A stretch of 64,000 bases of DNA from Streptomyces rugosispiralis (GTDB taxonomy: Bacteria; Actinomycetota; Actinomycetes; Streptomycetales; Streptomycetaceae): contig NZ_JANIAA010000013.1 of NCBI RefSeq assembly GCF_024505145.1, positions 124,001 to 188,000 on the forward strand, written 5' to 3'. How positions within the stretch are numbered: the first letter of the stretch is position 1; each line of letters opens with the position of its first letter. Below are positions 59,915 to 64,000 of the stretch, in pieces. Below the pieces are notes generated by a model that saw nothing but the letters and a program-made list of their open reading frames with translations, was not told where the DNA came from and made no database searches. Both the position numbers and the translations under genes were made by a program.

Positions 59915-59962
59915 GACCACGTGGTCAGGACGGACCACGCGGTCATGGCAGACCACGTGGCC
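59915..59962. promoter_or_regulatory. Three phased palindromes GACCACGYGGYC
   Basis: GACCACGTGGTC (59915-59926), GACCACGCGGTC (59933-59944) and GACCACGTGGCC (59951-59962) are spaced exactly 18 nt apart; the first is a perfect palindrome. They lie 77-124 nt upstream of the GTG of the GT2 fusion gene. This is a strong candidate operator array for that operon. Confidence 0.65.
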
Positions 59963-60192
59963 CGCAGGCAGGTGCACAAGGGCAGGCGCCTACGGGCAGG
60001 CCGGAGTACGGCGTCGCCGGGAAGGCCGGGGCGATCCGCCGTTCGGTGAGTGGTGAGGGGCGGCTACGCCGCGACCGTGGCCGATCCGCGCGGGGAGAGG
60101 TGAGATCTCCGGCGGGGTCTCGGACAGACGGGCACGACGGCGGCGGGGATCACGCGGACGTGCTCCAGCGAATTACGCATTAGGTCCCATCC

Positions 60193-60221
60193 TGTTCGGA
60201 TCGTGGGGGGCGGACCGAACA
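60193..60221. promoter_or_regulatory. Inverted repeat in divergent promoter region
   Basis: TGTTCGG (60193-60199) and CCGAACA (60215-60221) are perfect 7-bp arms with a 15-nt spacer containing a run of six G. It may be an operator or a hairpin for the monooxygenase gene or the GT2 operon. Confidence 0.35.
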
Positions 60222-60538
60222 TCACCAGTGCGGGGCGACCGATCTTTTGGGCTGACCGGTCGGAATCCCCAGTCTCATCGATCACTACGGAACCACACAA
60301 CACATCGAAGTAACACTCTCATTAACCGATGCGAGAGTTCCGTCCGCCTGCCGATCGACCCGGCCATGGCCAACTACCCCTCGCCACCGGGGTGTCGGAG
60401 CCCTGCCGGTACGGCGTCGGCGGCACGTCGGCGCGTCATCGGCCCGCCGTCGGTGCCGCGTCGGTGCGGTGTCGGTGGCTCCGGCCAGTCTTTTTCGAGG
60501 CACCACATTCGGTGGTTGAATTCGGAAGGGACGACACT

Positions 60539-61726
60539 ATGCGGAATGCACGGGTTCTGATTTCCGGGGCCAGTATCGCCGGGCCCGCGCTCGCCTACTG
60601 GCTGAATCGCCATGGCTTCCAGGTCACCGTCGTGGAGCGCGCCGCGCGCCCGCGCCCGGGCGGACAGGCGATCGACGTACGGGGCCCGGCGCTCGAGGTG
60701 TGCGAGCGGATGGGCGTGCTGGCGGAGGTCCGGGCGCGCCGTACCGGGCTGCGCGGCATGTCGATGGTCGACGACAACGGCAAGGAACTGTTCAGCACCA
60801 CCGAGCGGACCGCGAGTGGCGGGGATCTCAGCAGCTCCGACATCGAGATCCTGCGGGACGACCTGTCCTCGGTGCTGATGGCCGCGGGCGGCGACGGGAT
60901 CGAGTACCTCTTCAACGATTCGATCGCCTCGCTCGTCCAGGGCCCCGACGAGGTGGCGGTCACCTTCCACCGGGGCGGTGCGCGTGCCTTCGACATCGTG
61001 GTGGCGGCCGATGGGGTGCACTCCTCCACCCGGGAACTGGTCTTCGGCCCGGAGGAGAGGTTCCTCCGCCATCTGGGGGGCTATCTGGGCGTGTGGACGG
61101 TGCCGAACTATCTGGGCCTCGACCGCTGGGAGGTCATCTACCAGATGGCCGGGGACGTCTGGGGCGGCATGATGATGAGTGTCCGCGACAACACCGAGGC
61201 CCGGGTCTACATCGGCATCGACTCGGACGAACCGCCCGCCACGTTCCTCGGCTCCCGGTCCGTCTCGGAGCAGAAGCGGCTGGTGGCCGAGCGGTACAAG
61301 GACGCGCGCTGGGAGATGCCACGGCTGCTGGAGTACATGTGGGGGGCGCCGGACTTCCACTTCGACGCGACGGCCCAGATCCACCTGGACTCCTGGTCCC
61401 GTGGCCGGGTGGCCCTGGTCGGCGACGCCGGGTACTGCGGCTCGCCGATGTCCGGGCAGAGCACCAGCGTGGCCGTGGTCGGCGCCTATGTCCTGGCGGG
61501 CGAGCTCAGCGCCGCGGGCGGCGACCACACCGCGGCCTTCGCCGCCTACGAGCGCGAGCTGCGGGGCTATGTGGCGGCCAACCAGCAGCTCGCACTGGAC
61601 AACAAGGCCCGTAAGGAGGCGCTGGAGCCGTCGCCGTCGGCCGGGCAGCAGCCCGACACCAACCCGACCCATATCGACGACAGCTTCTACGAGGTGGTCA
61701 ACTCCTACACCCTCAAGGACTACTGA
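60539..61726 (+). CDS. FAD-dependent monooxygenase (PHBH-like), 395 aa
   Basis: This is a class A flavoprotein hydroxylase. It has the GxGxxG-type start VLISGASIAGPALAYWL (residues 5-21), the ERAARPRPGGQAIDVRG substrate/FAD region, the GVHSSTRELVFG (DG) motif, and the GRVALVGDAGYCGSPMSGQ FAD site (GD motif). It resembles tetracycline/aromatic polyketide hydroxylases and similar FAD_binding_3 proteins. ATG 60539 has GGAAGGG about 8 nt upstream. No biosynthetic genes are around, so the substrate is unknown. Its 3' end is followed by GC-rich repeats instead of a hairpin. Confidence 0.88.
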   Translation: MRNARVLISGASIAGPALAYWLNRHGFQVTVVERAARPRPGGQAIDVRGPALEVCERMGVLAEVRARRTGLRGMSMVDDNGKELFSTTERTASGGDLSSSDIEILRDDLSSVLMAAGGDGIEYLFNDSIASLVQGPDEVAVTFHRGGARAFDIVVAADGVHSSTRELVFGPEERFLRHLGGYLGVWTVPNYLGLDRWEVIYQMAGDVWGGMMMSVRDNTEARVYIGIDSDEPPATFLGSRSVSEQKRLVAERYKDARWEMPRLLEYMWGAPDFHFDATAQIHLDSWSRGRVALVGDAGYCGSPMSGQSTSVAVVGAYVLAGELSAAGGDHTAAFAAYERELRGYVAANQQLALDNKARKEALEPSPSAGQQPDTNPTHIDDSFYEVVNSYTLKDY

Positions 61727-61728
61727 CC

Positions 61729-61863
61729 CGGCCCGGCGGCCGGGGCCGGGCCGGGGCCGGGCCGGGGTCGGGCCGGGGTCGGGCCGGGCCGGGCCGGGCC
61801 GGGGTCGGGCCGGGCCGGGCCGGGCCGGGGTCGGGCCGGGCCGGGCCGGGCCGGGCCGGGGCC
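61729..61863. repeat. GGGCC/GGGTC simple-sequence array
   Basis: About 135 nt consist of degenerate GGCCGGG and GGTCGGG units in tandem, directly downstream of the monooxygenase gene. Extreme GC skew and strong secondary structure would be expected. It may act as a transcription barrier or be a slippage-prone satellite. Confidence 0.85.
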
Positions 61864-61915
61864 AAGAGCCGTGGCCAAGAGCCGTGGCCAAGAGCCGTGG
61901 CCAAGAGCCGTGGCC
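61864..61915. repeat. 13-nt tandem repeat (4 copies)
   Basis: Four perfect 13-nt copies (unit AAGAGCCGTGGCC) start at 61864, 61877, 61890 and 61903. The array is immediately after the GGGCC-type array and about 45 nt from the ABC permease stop. Confidence 0.9.
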
Positions 61916-61959
61916 GGGCCAGGACCGGGAGCCGTGGCGGGTCAGCAGCCGTGGTCCGG

Positions 61960-62823
61960 CTAGGACACCACGTCCTTGCGGCCGAAGCCGCGGAAGGCGA
62001 ACGCGAAGAGCACCAGGGCGTACGCGACGGACACCGAGACGCCCTTCACCATTCCGCCCCACTCCATGTGGGGCTGGAGTGCGTCCGCCCACGCGAACTG
62101 CCAGTGCGCGGGCAGGAAGTCGCGCCACGAGCCGAGCGCGGTGACCGCGTCCAGCACATTGCCCACGATGGTGAGCCCCACCGCGCCGCCCACCGCGCCC
62201 AGCGGTGCGTCCGTGACGGTCGAGAGCCAGAACGCCAGGGCGGCCGTGACCAGCTGGGACAGGAAGATGTACAGCACCACGAGGGCCAGCCGGACGAGGG
62301 CGTCGCCGACCGGCAGCTCACCGCCCGTGGGCATCCGCAGCGGCCCCCAGCCGTACGCCACGGTGCCCACCGCGAGCGCGACCAGCGGCAGCAGCACCAT
62401 GGCGGCCGCGCTGAACACCAGTGCCACCGTCAGCTTGCTCACCAGCAGCCGGGCCCGGGGCACGGGCGCGGCCAGCAGATAGCGCAGCGAGGACCAGCTG
62501 GCCTCGGAGGCCACGGTGTCGCCGCAGAACAGCGCCACCGGCACCACCAGCAGAAAGGCGGCCGAGACGAACAGCGCGGTGGCGGCGAGGTTGGCGCCGG
62601 AGGCGGTGGCCGTGGTCATCAGGGTGACCCGGTTCTCCTGCCCCTCGGGGGTGCCGCCGATGGCGAACGCGATCACGAGGACGAACGGCAGCAGGGCCAG
62701 CACCAGACCCATCACCAGGGTCCGGCGACGGCGCAGCTGCCGCACCGCCTCGACCCGCAGCGGCAGGGTGCGGCCGGCCCGGTAGCCGGGCGCGACCTCG
62801 GTGACCTGGGACAGGGAACTCAC
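61960..62823 (-). CDS. ABC-2 type transporter permease, 287 aa
   Basis: This is a six-helix permease: a helix-1 region RTLVMGLVLALLPFVLVIAF, then ALFCGDTVASEASWSSLRYL with a following PRARLLVSKLTVALV, and a final helix region with a YALVLFAFAFRGF-type block. This matches the NatB/ABC2_membrane (drug or lipid) exporters. Its ATG overlaps the stop of the upstream ABC ATPase gene by 4 nt (ATGA), so the two form one transporter. Confidence 0.88.
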   Translation of the reverse strand: MSSLSQVTEVAPGYRAGRTLPLRVEAVRQLRRRRTLVMGLVLALLPFVLVIAFAIGGTPEGQENRVTLMTTATASGANLAATALFVSAAFLLVVPVALFCGDTVASEASWSSLRYLLAAPVPRARLLVSKLTVALVFSAAAMVLLPLVALAVGTVAYGWGPLRMPTGGELPVGDALVRLALVVLYIFLSQLVTAALAFWLSTVTDAPLGAVGGAVGLTIVGNVLDAVTALGSWRDFLPAHWQFAWADALQPHMEWGGMVKGVSVSVAYALVLFAFAFRGFGRKDVVS

Positions 62824-64000
62824 GCGGATCCTCCTCCGATCAGCGTCAAGAACGCGTCTTCCAGGCGCCGGTTGGGCCCGAAGCTGGTCACCGGGATCTC
62901 CAGCCGCACCAGCTCGGCCAGCAGCCGTGCCGGGGTGGTCCCGTCGAGCTGGACGAGCAGTCCGTCGGCGGTGCGGCGGGCGGAGACGACTCCGGGCAGC
63001 GCGCCCACCTTGCCCACCATCGCCTCGCTGAGCACGCCGTCGTGGCCCACCAGCACGCTGCCGCCGTTACCGGTGATCTCGCCGACCGCGCCCGCCTGGA
63101 TCAGCCGGCCGCGGTCCATCACGACCAGATGGGTGCAGGACTGCTCGACCTCCGCCAGGAGATGGCTGGAAACGATCACCGTGCGCCCCGCGGCGGCGTA
63201 CCGGATCATCACCTCGCGCATCTCGCGGATCTGCGGCGGGTCGAGGCCGTTGGTCGGTTCGTCGAGGATCAGCAGATCGGGCAGGCCCAGCATGGCCTGG
63301 GCGATGGCCAGCCGCTGCCGCATGCCCTGGGAGTAGGTGCGTACCGCACGCTCCAGCGCGCTGCCCAGACCCGCGATCTCCAGGGCCTCCTCGAAATGGG
63401 CGTCGGCGGCGGGGCGGCCGGTGGCCTGCCAGTACAGCTCGAGGTTGGCGCTGCCGGTCAGATGGGGCAGGAAGCCCGCCCCCTCGACGAAGGCGCCGAC
63501 GCGGGAGAGCACGGGCGCGCCGGGCCTGACGGCCTGGCCGAAGACCCGGATCTCGCCGTCGTCGGGGGCGATGAGCCCCATCAGCATCCGCAAGGTGGTG
63601 GTCTTGCCCGCGCCATTGGGCCCGAGGAGCCCGAGCACCTGCCCCTTCTCGACGCGAAAGGACAGATCGCGCACCGCGTAGCGGTCGGCGGACTTGGCGT
63701 AGCGCTTGCTCAGACCGGTGATCTGCAGGGGCACCTCGGCCAGTTCGGGGTCGGGCGGCGGAGTGGCCGTACGCCGCCTGCCGGTCAGCACCAGCGCGAG
63801 CGCCACCACGGCCGCGCCGAGCGGCAGCCCCCACACCCATGCGGGCAGCGGGGCGGGCTGGGTGTGCACCGCGGGTGCGGTGGGCACCGACAGTCCGCCG
63901 TCCGCGAGCCCGACCGTGTAGGTGGCGGGCTCGGCCGGGGAGGCGTAACCGAGGTCGGTGGAGGCGAGCACGAGCCGCAGCCGGTGGCCCGCGATGAGTT
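62820..64000 (-). CDS. Hydrolase-ABC transporter ATPase fusion (5' end outside window)
   Basis: The frame is open to the right edge, so the N-terminus is missing. The visible start (LIAGHRLRLVLASTDLGY, then ASPAEPATYTVGL) resembles the C-terminal jelly-roll domain of CocE/NonD and X-prolyl dipeptidyl-peptidase (S15) hydrolases. A single hydrophobic helix (about WVWGLPLGAAVVALALVL) follows. A full ABC ATPase comes next: Walker A GLLGPNGAGKTTTLRML, signature YSQGMRQRLAIAQAMLG, Walker B LLILDEPTNGLDP, and the H-loop SSHLLAEVEQ. The C-terminus is typical of ABC-2 exporters. It pairs with the permease that follows. A hydrolase joined through a membrane helix to a cytoplasmic ATPase is unusual. Confidence 0.85.
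   Translation of the reverse strand, partial: LIAGHRLRLVLASTDLGYASPAEPATYTVGLADGGLSVPTAPAVHTQPAPLPAWVWGLPLGAAVVALALVLTGRRRTATPPPDPELAEVPLQITGLSKRYAKSADRYAVRDLSFRVEKGQVLGLLGPNGAGKTTTLRMLMGLIAPDDGEIRVFGQAVRPGAPVLSRVGAFVEGAGFLPHLTGSANLELYWQATGRPAADAHFEEALEIAGLGSALERAVRTYSQGMRQRLAIAQAMLGLPDLLILDEPTNGLDPPQIREMREVMIRYAAAGRTVIVSSHLLAEVEQSCTHLVVMDRGRLIQAGAVGEITGNGGSVLVGHDGVLSEAMVGKVGALPGVVSARRTADGLLVQLDGTTPARLLAELVRLEIPVTSFGPNRRLEDAFLTLIGGGSA

Larger units (their letters stand above)
59839..60538. other. 700-nt regulatory intergenic region
   Basis: This divergent gap separates the GT2 operon (minus strand) and the FAD monooxygenase gene (plus strand). It holds the triple palindrome at 59915-59962, an inverted repeat TGTTCGG (60193-60199)/CCGAACA (60215-60221), and an AT-richer stretch at about 60270-60330. 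Open frames in it do not look coding. Confidence 0.6.

Noticed and set aside
61729..61915. Array considered as CRISPR
   Set aside because: Units are 5-13 nt without unique spacers and there are no cas genes.
60374..62128. 584-codon minus-strand open frame across the repeats
   Set aside because: It is antisense to the monooxygenase and translates the simple repeat; not coding.

Overview
The window is a high-GC (about 72-74%), gene-dense actinobacterial chromosome segment. It looks like a Streptomyces, probably one with a large genome. The evidence is strong third-position GC bias, GTG/TTG starts, rare TTA codons confined to a few genes, a DUF5999/anti-sigma-like ATPase pair, an XRE (DUF5753)/DUF397 pair, an Rpf-LysM-M23 wall hydrolase, and several LAL-type regulators. 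No rRNA, tRNA, CRISPR array, insertion sequence or prophage was recognised.

Layout. 1-12.7 kb is regulatory: two tandem giant LuxR/LAL ATPase regulators (both with a TTA codon, the first cut by the window edge), a DUF5999/ATPase pair, a third ATPase-LuxR regulator, a PLP aminotransferase with a 290-residue Gln/Pro-rich tail (also with a TTA codon), and an XRE-DUF397 pair. 12.7-18 kb holds an AbgT transporter and M20 peptidase with a divergent two-HTH Lrp regulator, then SRPBCC and MOSC genes. 18.0-19.8 kb is a gene-poor stretch with tandem repeats. 19.8-29.2 kb carries an Rpf-LysM-M23 wall enzyme, a DUF429 protein, a three-gene formate dehydrogenase operon (Cys form) and a membrane sulfatase/LTA-synthase-like protein. 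29.4-36.4 kb has a MerR regulator and a GntR-controlled sugar-acid operon (ManD, UxuB-like, MFS, Zn-dehydrogenase) matching known L-gulonate/L-idonate catabolic sets, followed by a YchJ gene.

36.5-49 kb includes a secreted NAGPA-metallophosphoesterase fusion, a recombinase-like fragment, a phosphoesterase, two MFS carriers, a SLAC1-type channel, a broken histidine kinase and 6-phosphogluconate dehydrogenase. 48.6-54.2 kb is a PaoABC-like molybdo-flavo aldehyde oxidoreductase operon with a divergent XdhC maturation gene and a trailing TetR gene; a long palindrome overlaps the operon's start codon. 54.3-55.4 kb is a GH25 lysozyme whose 5' end appears split by small hairpin repeats. 56.2-59.8 kb is a two-gene exopolysaccharide-type operon: a protein fusing receiver, degenerate GGDEF and GT2 domains, and a membrane acyltransferase. 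Three phased palindromes lie upstream. The right end has an FAD monooxygenase, GC-rich satellite-like repeats, and an ABC exporter whose ATPase is fused to what looks like the C-terminus of an S15/CocE hydrolase (cut by the window edge).

The strongest candidates for an undescribed system are the receiver-GGDEF-GT2/acyltransferase operon with its triple palindrome, and the hydrolase-ABC fusion. The sugar-acid operon and the Pao-like operon are the clearest pathway-level units.
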